A DNA stretch of 64,000 nt from Chloroflexota bacterium. GTDB taxonomy: Bacteria; Chloroflexota; Anaerolineae; Anaerolineales; UBA4823. This document shows, piece after piece, positions 25,965 through 34,874 of this stretch. The DNA lies in contig JAKOUW010000014.1 in assembly GCA_029782365.1 (NCBI GenBank), positions 1 through 64,000 on the forward strand. The letters run 5' to 3'. The translations under genes and the position numbers were made by a program. Positions within the stretch are counted from its first letter, which is position 1, and the number at the start of each line of letters is the position of its first letter. The notes under the pieces were generated by a model. That model was given only the letters and a program-made list of their open reading frames with translations, was not told the origin of the DNA and did not search any database.

Positions 25965-28514
25965 ATGACAATCGAACGGATCAAGCAAGTTTTTTCTTCC
26001 TCTGCCAGCCATCGCTTCACTATTCTACACGGCGAAGGCCTGGAAGATATTTTCGTGAATCAGAAGCTGCAGGAGTTGACATTTGAAGAAGCCATTTATG
26101 AAGAGTTGAAACGTCAGCGCTTTGAGCGCGTGGTGTTCTATTCGCCTCACCGTTCGATTTTCTTTTTCGATGAGAAATCCGCTGACCTGTCTCGCCTGAG
26201 CGGCGTGTCGCCAAAGGCGAAAAGCAGTCCGGCCGAGCTTTCCATGGGTCCGCTGCAGGAGGTTAAGGTTTTTCGAGGCCAGGCTGTCCAGGTGGAGGGG
26301 CCGCGGCGAGGCATTGGGGATGTTCACGCCTTGCGAATGCTGGACAAAATCTTGCGTGAGACCAGCGCGGGCCAGGCGGCGGTGGTCTTTTTGCAGGCCG
26401 AGACCAGCCTGCGTTTCTTCGAAGATCTGCGCACCCTGGCGGGCCTGGTCGGCGATTGGAGCCGCTTGCCCTCTACCAACCCTAACAGGGTGTATTTTGC
26501 CTTTTCCGTGGATGATTTTGCTGGTTTATCCAGCATCGCCAATGAGATTGCCATCCCTGAGCTGCGCAGCGCAATTTTGCGGAAAACCACTCAACCAACA
26601 CAGGCTTTTCATATCAAGAAAATCGGCACTCCGGAATTGGATGAGATACAGCGCATCACCGCCCTGGTTCAGAAGCGCACCGGTCTGACAATTGTCGAAG
26701 TGGAATTTGACCATATTTGCCACCGCATGGTGAACGAAGGCCGCCAGGCGCGGTTTTGGATGCGCAAGCTGGTGGAAATTCAACGCCTGGATTGGGAAAC
26801 TGTGCGGCAGTTGGGCTGGTTCACAGCGATTAAAGACAGTTTAACCAGCGTTTGGGAACGGTTGGATAACCTGGTTGGCCTCGAGGCGGTCAAACTGCGC
26901 ATCCGGGAGATCGCTGCCTGGCTTAAAATTGCCAGGCAGCGGGGCGATTTCGAGTCGGAGAACGCCGATTTTCCCAATTTGCATATGATCTTCACTGGCA
27001 ATCCAGGCACCGGCAAGACGACCGCCGCCCGCCTGTTTGGTGAGTTGTTTTTTGAGCTGGGCCTGCTCAAAAGGGGACATCTGGTCGAGGTGCGCGCCAG
27101 CGATCTGATCGCAGAACACGTTGGCGGCACGGCGATTAAGACCAACGGAGTGGTCGATCGCGCCCTGGATGGGGTATTGTTTATCGACGAAGCTTATGCG
27201 CTGGTGGAAGATGAGCGCGGCGGTTTCGGGCGGGAAGCCGTGGATACATTGCTCACGCGGCTGGAAGATGACCGCCGCCGGTTGGTGGTGATCGCCGCCG
27301 GCTACCCCGAAAAAATGGAACATTTTCGCCAGGCCAATCCAGGGCTGGCGCGCCGTTTTCCGGCGGAAAATATCATTTTCTTCGCCGATTTTTCTGCGAA
27401 TGAGCTTTGGACGATCTTGCGCCAATTTCTGGAAGCAAAAAGTATACCGTTATCCCCGGAATTTGAGCCAGTATTGCGGGATGTGGTTATCGAGCTCCAT
27501 CGCCGCAAAGATGCTGCCTTTGGAAATGCGGGTGAAATGCGCAATCTGGCCGAAGCTTTGGATCAAAAGCGAGCCTTCCGAATAGCCAACTCAGCCGGCG
27601 AAGCCCACCCAGAGTTGCTGGTAGAAGACCTGCCTGCAACTTACCAGTATTTGCTCGCCAAGCCGAATTTAACCAGCAGCCAGGTGTTTTTACAGGATTT
27701 GGATCGGTTGACTGGCCTGGCTCAAGTAAAGCAAAGGCTGAGTGAGCTGGCCCAGCGAGTGGAATTTGAATATACCCGGTATATGCTGACCGGCGGGAAA
27801 TCGCGCCGGCCGGCGTTGCAGCACCTGTTATTTACAGGCAAGCCAGGGACTGGAAAGACCAGTGTGGCCAGGCTGGTCGGTCAATTTTATAAGAATTTAG
27901 GGCTACTGCGCAAAGGCCACTGCATCGAAGTGTCGCGCGCCGACCTGGTGGCTGGTTATGTCGGGCAGACAGCCATGAAAACGATGGAAAAAATCCGCTC
28001 GGCGCTGGACGGCGTACTGTTTATTGACGAGGCCTATGCTCTTGACCGGGGTGCAGATAATGATTTTGGCGCCGAAGCTATCGATGTGCTCGTCAAAGCG
28101 ATGGAAGATTATCGTGACCGCCTGCTCGTCATTGCGGCCGGATACCCGCGCGAGATGAAGAATTTTGTCCGCCGTAACCCAGGTTTACAGTCGCGCTTTG
28201 GGCCGCCGCTGGTTTTTGAAGATTTTACAGCAGATGAACTGGCGCAAATTTTTTCCCAAGCGCTGATCGATGAAGGGTATGAATTATCGGATGAAATCCT
28301 GGTCAAAGCTAGGGAGTATCTGTTGGAAGAAAAGAACCAGGAAAATGAACGCTTTGGCAACGCCCGCTCTGCCTTGCGCCTGGCTGACCTGGTGAAGACG
28401 CGCCTGGCCCAGCGTGTCCTGCCGCAAGCGGCTGGCCTGGATCAAAGCGCCATTATCTCTCTGATGAATATTGTGCAGCTTGAAGATGTGCCGGGTAAGG
28501 CGCAAGCCGAGTGA
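25965..28514 (+). CDS. Double CbbX/SpoVK-type AAA ATPase
   Basis: 849 residues. The N-terminal ~320 residues form an uncharacterised region (starting ITILHGEGLEDIFV-like, with RFERVVFYSPHRSIFFF). Two AAA modules of the CbbX/SpoVK/EccA type follow. The first has Walker A GNPGTGKTT (Lys351) and GVLFIDEAYALVEDE. The second has GKPGTGKTS (Lys631) and GVLFIDEAYALDRG. Both keep AAGYP after Walker B and the RRFP/QSRF arginine region. It probably acts as a hexameric remodelling motor. Coupling to the radical SAM protein immediately upstream is inferred from the 3-nt spacing. It converges on the M16 genes with a gap of only 5 nt. Confidence 0.8.
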   Translation: MTIERIKQVFSSSASHRFTILHGEGLEDIFVNQKLQELTFEEAIYEELKRQRFERVVFYSPHRSIFFFDEKSADLSRLSGVSPKAKSSPAELSMGPLQEVKVFRGQAVQVEGPRRGIGDVHALRMLDKILRETSAGQAAVVFLQAETSLRFFEDLRTLAGLVGDWSRLPSTNPNRVYFAFSVDDFAGLSSIANEIAIPELRSAILRKTTQPTQAFHIKKIGTPELDEIQRITALVQKRTGLTIVEVEFDHICHRMVNEGRQARFWMRKLVEIQRLDWETVRQLGWFTAIKDSLTSVWERLDNLVGLEAVKLRIREIAAWLKIARQRGDFESENADFPNLHMIFTGNPGTGKTTAARLFGELFFELGLLKRGHLVEVRASDLIAEHVGGTAIKTNGVVDRALDGVLFIDEAYALVEDERGGFGREAVDTLLTRLEDDRRRLVVIAAGYPEKMEHFRQANPGLARRFPAENIIFFADFSANELWTILRQFLEAKSIPLSPEFEPVLRDVVIELHRRKDAAFGNAGEMRNLAEALDQKRAFRIANSAGEAHPELLVEDLPATYQYLLAKPNLTSSQVFLQDLDRLTGLAQVKQRLSELAQRVEFEYTRYMLTGGKSRRPALQHLLFTGKPGTGKTSVARLVGQFYKNLGLLRKGHCIEVSRADLVAGYVGQTAMKTMEKIRSALDGVLFIDEAYALDRGADNDFGAEAIDVLVKAMEDYRDRLLVIAAGYPREMKNFVRRNPGLQSRFGPPLVFEDFTADELAQIFSQALIDEGYELSDEILVKAREYLLEEKNQENERFGNARSALRLADLVKTRLAQRVLPQAAGLDQSAIISLMNIVQLEDVPGKAQAE

Positions 28515-28519
28515 TTTTA

Positions 28520-29788
28520 TCAGGAACCAGCGATTCCGATAGCCATGCGGCTGGTGTCAAGGTAACGCCGTGCGGTTTCGAGAACATCTTCCTTCGTAAT
28601 TCTCCTCACCATACCCGCATAGCGGTAATAGTAATCTAGGCCCAGCCTGTGCCTTTCCAAATAACAGAGCCCTCCGGCGACCCCACCGTTCGATTCCAAT
28701 CCCAACGGCAGCCTACCGATGAAATTGTCCTGCGTATCCGCTAATTCTTCATCAGCGACCAGTTCTTCGCTGAAGCGTTTAAACTCGATCTGGATCAAAT
28801 CGATGGCTTTGTTAACATTGGCCGGGTCAACGCCAGCGCCGGCAAACCACACGCCAGGCCCGATGCCGCCATTCATATGACTGAAGGCATAATATGCCAG
28901 GCCGGCTTTTTCGCGCACGTTGCGGCCAATCCGGCCGTACATGCCGAACTGCCCAAGGATGTTGTTGCCCACGGAGGCAGCCACATAGTCTGGAGATGCC
29001 CGGTGCGGACCGATGGTCCCAATAATCACATCGCTCTGGCTTTTCCCAGGCAGTGTTACCTGTCGGCGGACGGTTTTTTCAAGAGGCGTGATCGGGGGTA
29101 GAGAGAGAGCGTCTGGCTGGTCTGGATTGGTCCAGTCACCCAGGTATGCCTGAGCTTTTTCGACGGCTTTCTGCGGCTCCACACCGCCGACGATAGCGAT
29201 GACACAGCCTTTTGGTCCATAGAAGCAGTTGTGAAAATTGAGGATATCCTGGCGCTGGATTGCCTGTACGCTTTCGACGGTGCCATCCTCTGGGCGGCTG
29301 TAAGGATGACCAGCGAAAATAATTTCGTCGAATGCCTGGCTGGCCATTTCACCTGTATTCTGGGCACGGATTGCCAGGTGGGTTAGAAATTGCGTGCGCA
29401 GCCGTTCGATGTGCTCGCTTGGGAACACCGGCCCTTGTACCGATTCGCGAATCAGGCCCAGGAGTAAATCCAGGTCTTCTACCAGGGCGCGACCGCCGAA
29501 AGAGGTGGTATGCACCCCGCTGGAGAATCCCAGGCTGGCCCCGGCGCTTTCGAGGGCCTCGTAGATCTGCTGAAAAGTGCGCTGCTGGGTGCCACGCAGC
29601 AAGGCTGCTGCTGTAAAATTGGACAGCCCGGCCAGCTCCGGCGCTTCGAACAGGCTGCCTGCCCCGAAATAGCCGTTGACGACCACCGATGGGCTGTTAA
29701 AGTTCGGGCGCGCCAGGATCACGATCCCGTTCGGCAGTGTCACTCGCGTAATATCTTCTGGTCCGGGCAGGCTTTGCTTGACAGTCAT
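28520..29788 (-). CDS. M16 peptidase-like subunit, catalytically inactive
   Basis: 422 residues with the two-domain M16 (insulinase/processing-peptidase) fold, for example LPNGIVILARPN, GRIGRNVREKAGLAYY. The zinc motif HxxEH is absent; at its place stands LAGLSNFTAAALLRG. It should be the non-catalytic partner of the protein encoded just upstream, with which it overlaps by 4 nt. Confidence 0.87.
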   Translation of the reverse strand: MTVKQSLPGPEDITRVTLPNGIVILARPNFNSPSVVVNGYFGAGSLFEAPELAGLSNFTAAALLRGTQQRTFQQIYEALESAGASLGFSSGVHTTSFGGRALVEDLDLLLGLIRESVQGPVFPSEHIERLRTQFLTHLAIRAQNTGEMASQAFDEIIFAGHPYSRPEDGTVESVQAIQRQDILNFHNCFYGPKGCVIAIVGGVEPQKAVEKAQAYLGDWTNPDQPDALSLPPITPLEKTVRRQVTLPGKSQSDVIIGTIGPHRASPDYVAASVGNNILGQFGMYGRIGRNVREKAGLAYYAFSHMNGGIGPGVWFAGAGVDPANVNKAIDLIQIEFKRFSEELVADEELADTQDNFIGRLPLGLESNGGVAGGLCYLERHRLGLDYYYRYAGMVRRITKEDVLETARRYLDTSRMAIGIAGS

Positions 29789-31110
29789 GCTTCTTTCTCC
29801 TCTGCGAAGTCTATCGCCTCGTCCGGGAGGTCGGGTGTGGAGCCGGTCGGCAAGTAACAGCCGGTTGTGCGCTGTTGTGGGCGCAAGTAGGTTTGAGCGG
29901 CCTGCTGCACCTGCTCGGCCGTTACCGCCGCCAGATTGTCAAGGTAACCGGTAAACCAACTGTAATCGGCAAACATCTCCGAAAAGCCCAGCCAACTGGC
30001 CTGGTTGCTGATCGATTCGCTGCCGTAGGCGAACAGCGCCCGTGCTTGTTTGACTGCCCGCTGCACCTCTGCTTCGGGCGGTGGCGCGTCCTGCAGGCGC
30101 TTGATCTGCTCTTCGACTGCCTGGATAACCTGCTGCTGCGTTCGGTCAGGGCGGACAGTGACGCTGATACTGTATAAATAGGGATCAATCGTAGCAGGCA
30201 TGCCGCCCGACACCCCTACCGCCAACTCGCCTTCTACCAGCGCGCGATAGAGCCGTGAAGTTTTGTTGGAGATGCCGCCGCCAAACATGTTCAAGCTCGA
30301 AGCGCCAGTCAGCAAGCTGTCCAATACCATTAATGGGAGGAAATCATCGTGGTCAGCCTGCGGAGCGTGGTACGCCAGCTCGATATACGTGGTTTCCCCA
30401 GGGCCTTCGACCGTCACCTGTCGTTCGCCGACCTGCGCCGGCTCCGGGCGGTACAGCCTCTGAACCGCAGGCCCGGCTTGCAGTGGATCATAAAGCTGGC
30501 GAATGCGCTCCAGCATTTTCGTGGAATCAAAATCACCTGCCAGGGCCAGGACTGCGTTGTTCGGGTTGTAGTAAGTGCGGTAGTGTTGGAATAGATCAGC
30601 CCGCTGGATGGTTTTTAAATCAGCCATATCGCCAACCGTATCGTGGTGATAGCTGTGGACGCGGAACGCCGCTGCCTGCACTTCTTCGGCCAATTGAAAG
30701 AGCGGGTCATTCTCGCTGCCCTGGCGTTCGCTGATGATCACCGTGCGCTCGGATTCAACGTCAGAATCTTTGAATAAAGAATTCTGCATGCGGTCTGCTT
30801 CCAGGTCCAGCGCCATGTCAATGTGTTCGGCGGGTAAAATTTCGTAATATGTGGTCCAGTCCATGAAGGTGGATGCGTTCCACGAACCACCCAGGCGGGC
30901 GATTGCCCGGTCCAAAGAGCCGGCTGCAAAGCGCGGAGTGCCTTTAAACTGCATGTGTTCGGTCCAATGTGAAATCCCTGTCCGCCCTGGGACTTCATCC
31001 TTGGAACCGACGCGGTACCAGACCCACTGGCTGATAATCGGCGCTGTATGAATTTCTTTTAGTAAAACGAGCAGACCATTTCCGAGCGTTAGGCGTGTTA
31101 TTGAATTCAA
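29785..31110 (-). CDS. M16 zinc peptidase, catalytic subunit
   Basis: 441 residues. The inverted zinc motif HxxEH is present in ISHWTEHMQFKGT, with the downstream Glu ligand expected near ESERTVIISE. GGGISNKTSRLYRALVE is in the C-terminal domain. Paired active and inactive M16 subunits form a clamp that degrades or processes peptides. No signal peptide is visible, so a cytoplasmic site is likely. Confidence 0.9.
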   Translation of the reverse strand: MNSITRLTLGNGLLVLLKEIHTAPIISQWVWYRVGSKDEVPGRTGISHWTEHMQFKGTPRFAAGSLDRAIARLGGSWNASTFMDWTTYYEILPAEHIDMALDLEADRMQNSLFKDSDVESERTVIISERQGSENDPLFQLAEEVQAAAFRVHSYHHDTVGDMADLKTIQRADLFQHYRTYYNPNNAVLALAGDFDSTKMLERIRQLYDPLQAGPAVQRLYRPEPAQVGERQVTVEGPGETTYIELAYHAPQADHDDFLPLMVLDSLLTGASSLNMFGGGISNKTSRLYRALVEGELAVGVSGGMPATIDPYLYSISVTVRPDRTQQQVIQAVEEQIKRLQDAPPPEAEVQRAVKQARALFAYGSESISNQASWLGFSEMFADYSWFTGYLDNLAAVTAEQVQQAAQTYLRPQQRTTGCYLPTGSTPDLPDEAIDFAEEKEA

Positions 31111-31131
31111 TATTGTAAGCTTCCCACAGGT

Positions 31132-31809
31132 TTATTTAAGATCAAAAATCCAGGCGCACAGCCAGCGGGCTCCTGGTCCACAGACGCCGCTTTGCTCCCA
31201 TGAATTGGGCAATTCTCCCAGGTACCTGCGGTAAGGCGCCAAAACCTGCTGCAGACCGCTGAAGGGTTCGTGCAGTTCGGTTTTTGCCAGGGGAATGTCC
31301 ACATGCACGGGCAGGTTCACCTGGATGGTGTTGCTCACCGGCACATTGATGGATAAACGAATATCAAGGGGTGTATTTTCGGGTAAGGTGATATTGGCCG
31401 GGGCGTTGATGCTTAAATTAATCCCGGCTCCAGCCGTGGTGAGAGAAACATAGGTGTTGGGAATGGAAATATCGCGGGTCAAGATCACCGTAGTGTCTGT
31501 TTGCACCGGCAGGTTGAAGCGCACGGGTATGGGCGCGGAGACCTGGATATCGGTGATAATATGCGCCTGGTCCATTTTTACAAAATTGTCATACAACCCA
31601 CCGATCAGATCGCCCTGAATCAGGGCTTTGATAGCAAAAAGCTGGCGGCTGAGCAAGATGATAACAATCATCAGCACCACATTGACGCATAAGGAAATCA
31701 CGCTGGAAACCGTCCAAAAGGCGGGAGCGATTCTCCCCTGCCAAACCCAGCCCGGCAGGCGCCAGCGTGGTTTCGGCGTAGGCGCCTTATCTATTTCGTC
31801 TTCATTCAT
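31132..31809 (-). CDS. Membrane-anchored protein of unknown function
   Basis: 225 residues from ATG 31809, which has AGGAG at the right distance; GTG 31827 would add six residues. There is one transmembrane helix at about 35-60 (WTVSSVISLCVNVVLMIVII). The outside part has repeated beta-like strands ending in IPV-type turns (FNLPVQTDTTVILTRDI, INLSINAPANITLP, LDIRLSINVPVSNTIQVNLP). No family recognised. It lies just behind the M16 genes on the same strand. Confidence 0.65.
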   Translation of the reverse strand: MNEDEIDKAPTPKPRWRLPGWVWQGRIAPAFWTVSSVISLCVNVVLMIVIILLSRQLFAIKALIQGDLIGGLYDNFVKMDQAHIITDIQVSAPIPVRFNLPVQTDTTVILTRDISIPNTYVSLTTAGAGINLSINAPANITLPENTPLDIRLSINVPVSNTIQVNLPVHVDIPLAKTELHEPFSGLQQVLAPYRRYLGELPNSWEQSGVCGPGARWLCAWIFDLK

Positions 31810-31877
31810 GAGGGTCTCCTGAGGCACATTCTATCGAATATAGCATAAACACCAGGATTAGAAAAGGATTTATAAAC

Positions 31878-31905
31878 TTGTGAAATACTCCTGCCATGCT
31901 ATACT
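31878..31905 (+). promoter_or_regulatory. Promoter of the FAD oxidoreductase gene
   Basis: TTGTGA (31878-31883), 16-nt spacer, TATACT (31900-31905), 46 nt before the TTG start. Confidence 0.6.
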
Positions 31906-31951
31906 ATGGATGTAACATCGATTATTATATTAATTATATTAAGGAGGAGCT

Positions 31952-33295
31952 TTGAGCCAGGTAACTTCTCAAAAATTTATTGTTGCTGTGATTGGCGCGG
32001 GTCCTGCGGGTCTTTTTGCCGCCCGCCAATTAGCTGCTGGCGGCGCCTACGTGGTATTGATCAACCGGGATATCAAGCCAGGTGGGTTAGCCGAATACGG
32101 CATCTATTATGAAAAATATAAAATGAAAGTCGGGCTGCGCAAGCAGTTTCGCCAGATCCTTGACACAACTTCAATAGAATATTTCGGCAACGTGACGATC
32201 GGTCAAAATGCGGACCTGACCCTGGACACGTTGAGGAGCATGGGCTTTCATGCCATCCTGGTGACAGTGGGCGCCCAGGGGACCAAATGGCTGGGTTTGC
32301 CAGGCGAAGAGCTGGCAGGCGTTTACCATGCCAAGGATCTGGTGTATCACTATAACCGGCTGCCGCCTTTCAGCCAGAAAACTTACCCGATCGGTGAGCG
32401 CGTTGCCCTCATCGGCGTAGGAAATGTCAGCATGGATATCGCCCATTGGATGGTGCATGATATTAAAGCGAAGGAAGTCATTTCCGTAGCCCGGCGCGGA
32501 CCCGCTGAGGTCAAGTTCACCAAGGCCGAAATGGAAAACGTCGGAAAGAACCTGGATATCGCTGCGCTGGATGCCGAGCTGGAACGTGTGCGCCCGGTGA
32601 TGGAAGCGCTGGGCCAAGATGTTGCTGCCGCGCGCGACTTTATCCTGTCTGGTGCGCTCAAGGCGGTTGATCCGGTTTCGAACACCCGCATGCGTTTCGA
32701 TTTTCTCGCCTCGCCGGTGCGCATCCTGGGAGACGCCAACGGCAAGGTATGCGGGCTGGAGGTGGAAAACACCACGCTGGTGGGAGATAGATCTGATCCA
32801 AAAGCCAAGGGCCTGGGCACCAAAAGGGTGATCGATGTCGATACGGTGGTTTTCTGCATTGGCGATAAGGTGGATGATCATTTCGGCTTGCCGGTGCAGT
32901 GGAATGCCTTTGTCAAGAACCCGGCTCCGCAGTACCCGGTGGCGGGCAATTCGTATGAAGCCTATGACCCGGAAAGTCAGCGCCCTCTGCCTGGCATTTT
33001 TGTTGCTGGTTGGTCGCGCGAAGCCAGCAGCGGCCTGGTCGGTATAGCCCGTAAAGATGGTGAAAACGGCGCTCAGGTTGTCATGGGATATTTACAGAGC
33101 CTGGCTGATTTGTGCCCGCCCGCTCAGGTGTTGGATAATTTTCGCTCTGCCATCAGTGAGTTGGGTGGAAAAATTATCACCCAACAGCATCTGAAAGTTT
33201 TGGAACAGGCCGAACAGGCCGAAATAGAGCGCCTGGGCGCTGATGATTTTAAGTTTGACTCCAACGAGGCCATGTTCAAGGTTTTGGGATTATAA
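31952..33295 (+). CDS. FAD/NAD(P)-dependent oxidoreductase, FNR/GltD-like
   Basis: 447 residues. It starts at TTG 31952, justified by a perfect AGGAGG a few bases upstream. The FAD-binding GAGPAGLFAARQLA is at residues 15-28, and the NAD(P) motif GVGNVSMDIAHWMV is in the middle. A second flavin motif lies near GIFVAGWSREAS. The layout is that of adrenodoxin-reductase-type ferredoxin-NADP reductases and the small subunit of glutamate synthase. It has no N-terminal ferredoxin domain and no large subunit nearby, so electron transfer with ferredoxin is the likelier role. Confidence 0.82.
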   Translation: MSQVTSQKFIVAVIGAGPAGLFAARQLAAGGAYVVLINRDIKPGGLAEYGIYYEKYKMKVGLRKQFRQILDTTSIEYFGNVTIGQNADLTLDTLRSMGFHAILVTVGAQGTKWLGLPGEELAGVYHAKDLVYHYNRLPPFSQKTYPIGERVALIGVGNVSMDIAHWMVHDIKAKEVISVARRGPAEVKFTKAEMENVGKNLDIAALDAELERVRPVMEALGQDVAAARDFILSGALKAVDPVSNTRMRFDFLASPVRILGDANGKVCGLEVENTTLVGDRSDPKAKGLGTKRVIDVDTVVFCIGDKVDDHFGLPVQWNAFVKNPAPQYPVAGNSYEAYDPESQRPLPGIFVAGWSREASSGLVGIARKDGENGAQVVMGYLQSLADLCPPAQVLDNFRSAISELGGKIITQQHLKVLEQAEQAEIERLGADDFKFDSNEAMFKVLGL

Positions 33296-33329
33296 GAAGA
33301 GCGGCGGATAAACCCGCCGTTCTTCTTTT
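33294..33329. terminator. Terminator between convergent genes
   Basis: AAGAAGAGCGGCGG pairs with CCGCCGTTCTTC, with T residues after it on the + strand. It overlaps the stop codons of both flanking genes. Confidence 0.8.
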
Positions 33330-33777
33330 ACTTCTTCCTGGCGCTGAAGGGTATAGTCAACAAAAAGCCCAGGCCCACCAGGAATTCACCGAACAAAACC
33401 CCCAACGTTTGCAAAAAACCGAAATAAGGGACGACCGCCGGCATGTGTTCGCTGCCAAAGCCAAACACATCGGCTAGGCCTGTGAAAATTGCGATCACAT
33501 AACCGGTGCTCACCAACCGCAGGCCGATATCGGCTGAGATTGTGCGCGGTTTACCCCGGCGCAATGTGTCCAGGCTGATAAAACCGCCCAAGGAAATGAA
33601 GCCCAGGCCAATTAGAAACACGGATATTTGTACGAAGCCAACCACCGAACTGCGGTCAAGCCCAACCCACTGCGGTGCAGCGCCGAGGATAAAAACTGCC
33701 AGCCCGAAGAACGTGGTTACCAGGCCCACCCGAGCCCGGTTGCGGGTCAATGGATTACGCGAAATTTTATTCCTCAT
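33328..33777 (-). CDS. Small four-helix membrane protein
   Basis: 149 residues from ATG 33777, which overlaps the dipeptidase stop as ATGA. Hydrophobic helices lie at about 18-36, 46-66, 86-106 and 118-142. The N-terminus is basic. No family recognised. Tight coupling to the dipeptidase suggests co-expression. Confidence 0.7.
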   Translation of the reverse strand: MRNKISRNPLTRNRARVGLVTTFFGLAVFILGAAPQWVGLDRSSVVGFVQISVFLIGLGFISLGGFISLDTLRRGKPRTISADIGLRLVSTGYVIAIFTGLADVFGFGSEHMPAVVPYFGFLQTLGVLFGEFLVGLGFLLTIPFSARKK

Positions 33778-34865
33778 CGAACCTCCGGCAAGGTCGCGCG
33801 CAGGACGCCTAGCCAGTTGCCCCCCAATACTGCTTCGATATCCTGATCCGAATATCCTTTGGCCTGCAGCAGCGGCTGCAGTTTTTGCAGGTCGGCAATC
33901 GTATCGATCTCTGGCGCTACGGATTGAACGCCAAAACCACCATCGAAATCGGAACCAATGCCGACATGCCTGGCATTGCCGGCCAATTGGCAAATATAGT
34001 CGATCTGGTTGGCGACAACAGCCAGCGGTACTTCACTGCGGTCATGGCCGCGCTTCCAACCCGTCTTTAGGAATGAATTTAACGGCACGATGCCGATTAC
34101 CCCATCCCGCTGCAAAATGCCCTGGATCACTGCATCTGGCAACAGGCGGTTGCTTTCCCAGCCTTTGATGGGGGTGATCGCATTGGCATGAGTGGCGATG
34201 ATGCGCCCGGGGTAATGATCTATTGACTGTAAACAGGCTGGAGCATCCATATGGCTGAGATCAAGTACATACCCAATCTTAGCCATCCAATCGAGCAGCG
34301 CATAGCCTTCCTTTGTCAAGGGTCCCGGTTCGCGCGTCCCGCCGCAAAAGCGGTTGCCAGCCCAGGCTGGACCGAGGATGTGCAGCCCTGCCTGCCACCA
34401 TTCTTCCAGGTCTGCGGGGCTTTGAATGGCTTCAGCACCCTCCATCAACAGAACCAGGCCCAGCGGATTATCCTTGGAGCCAGCCTTCCAGGGTTTGATG
34501 ACAATTTCCAGGTCTTGCCTGGTGCTCACCAGACGGAAATAATCGGACTGTTCGGCGAACATGCGCTGGTATAACTCGAGCTGCTGGCGGTAAAGCTGCC
34601 TGGCCTGTTGTGTATCGGCATAGCAGATTTTGTCCCACTCGCCCATAGAGGCGCGCTGTGGTGCAGCAAACACAGTTGCAAATATCACGCCCACGCCGCC
34701 GGCCTGGTATTCAGGCCAGCCCATCAGGCAGTCGCCGTTCCAGGTTGGGACAAGCGTGTGCTGTTCCAATTTTCTCGTCTCGTAGGCAGAGCGGCGGTAA
34801 TCGCGGCCAAAAGAGAGCATGTTATAAGCGATATCTTGGTGGGCATCAACAAGCAAGGTGGTCAT
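33774..34865 (-). CDS. Membrane dipeptidase (M19, renal dipeptidase family)
   Basis: 363 residues. Zinc ligands of the family are visible: His and Asp in LVDAHQDIAYN, Glu in LLMEGAEAI, His in LDLSHMDAPA and His in IIATHANAITP. Asp in GIGSDFDGGFG and the end EAVLGGNWLGVLR also fit. Probably cleaves dipeptides with a D- or dehydro-residue. No signal peptide is seen. Confidence 0.9.
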   Translation of the reverse strand: MTTLLVDAHQDIAYNMLSFGRDYRRSAYETRKLEQHTLVPTWNGDCLMGWPEYQAGGVGVIFATVFAAPQRASMGEWDKICYADTQQARQLYRQQLELYQRMFAEQSDYFRLVSTRQDLEIVIKPWKAGSKDNPLGLVLLMEGAEAIQSPADLEEWWQAGLHILGPAWAGNRFCGGTREPGPLTKEGYALLDWMAKIGYVLDLSHMDAPACLQSIDHYPGRIIATHANAITPIKGWESNRLLPDAVIQGILQRDGVIGIVPLNSFLKTGWKRGHDRSEVPLAVVANQIDYICQLAGNARHVGIGSDFDGGFGVQSVAPEIDTIADLQKLQPLLQAKGYSDQDIEAVLGGNWLGVLRATLPEVR

Positions 34866-34874
34866 TTTATTCTC

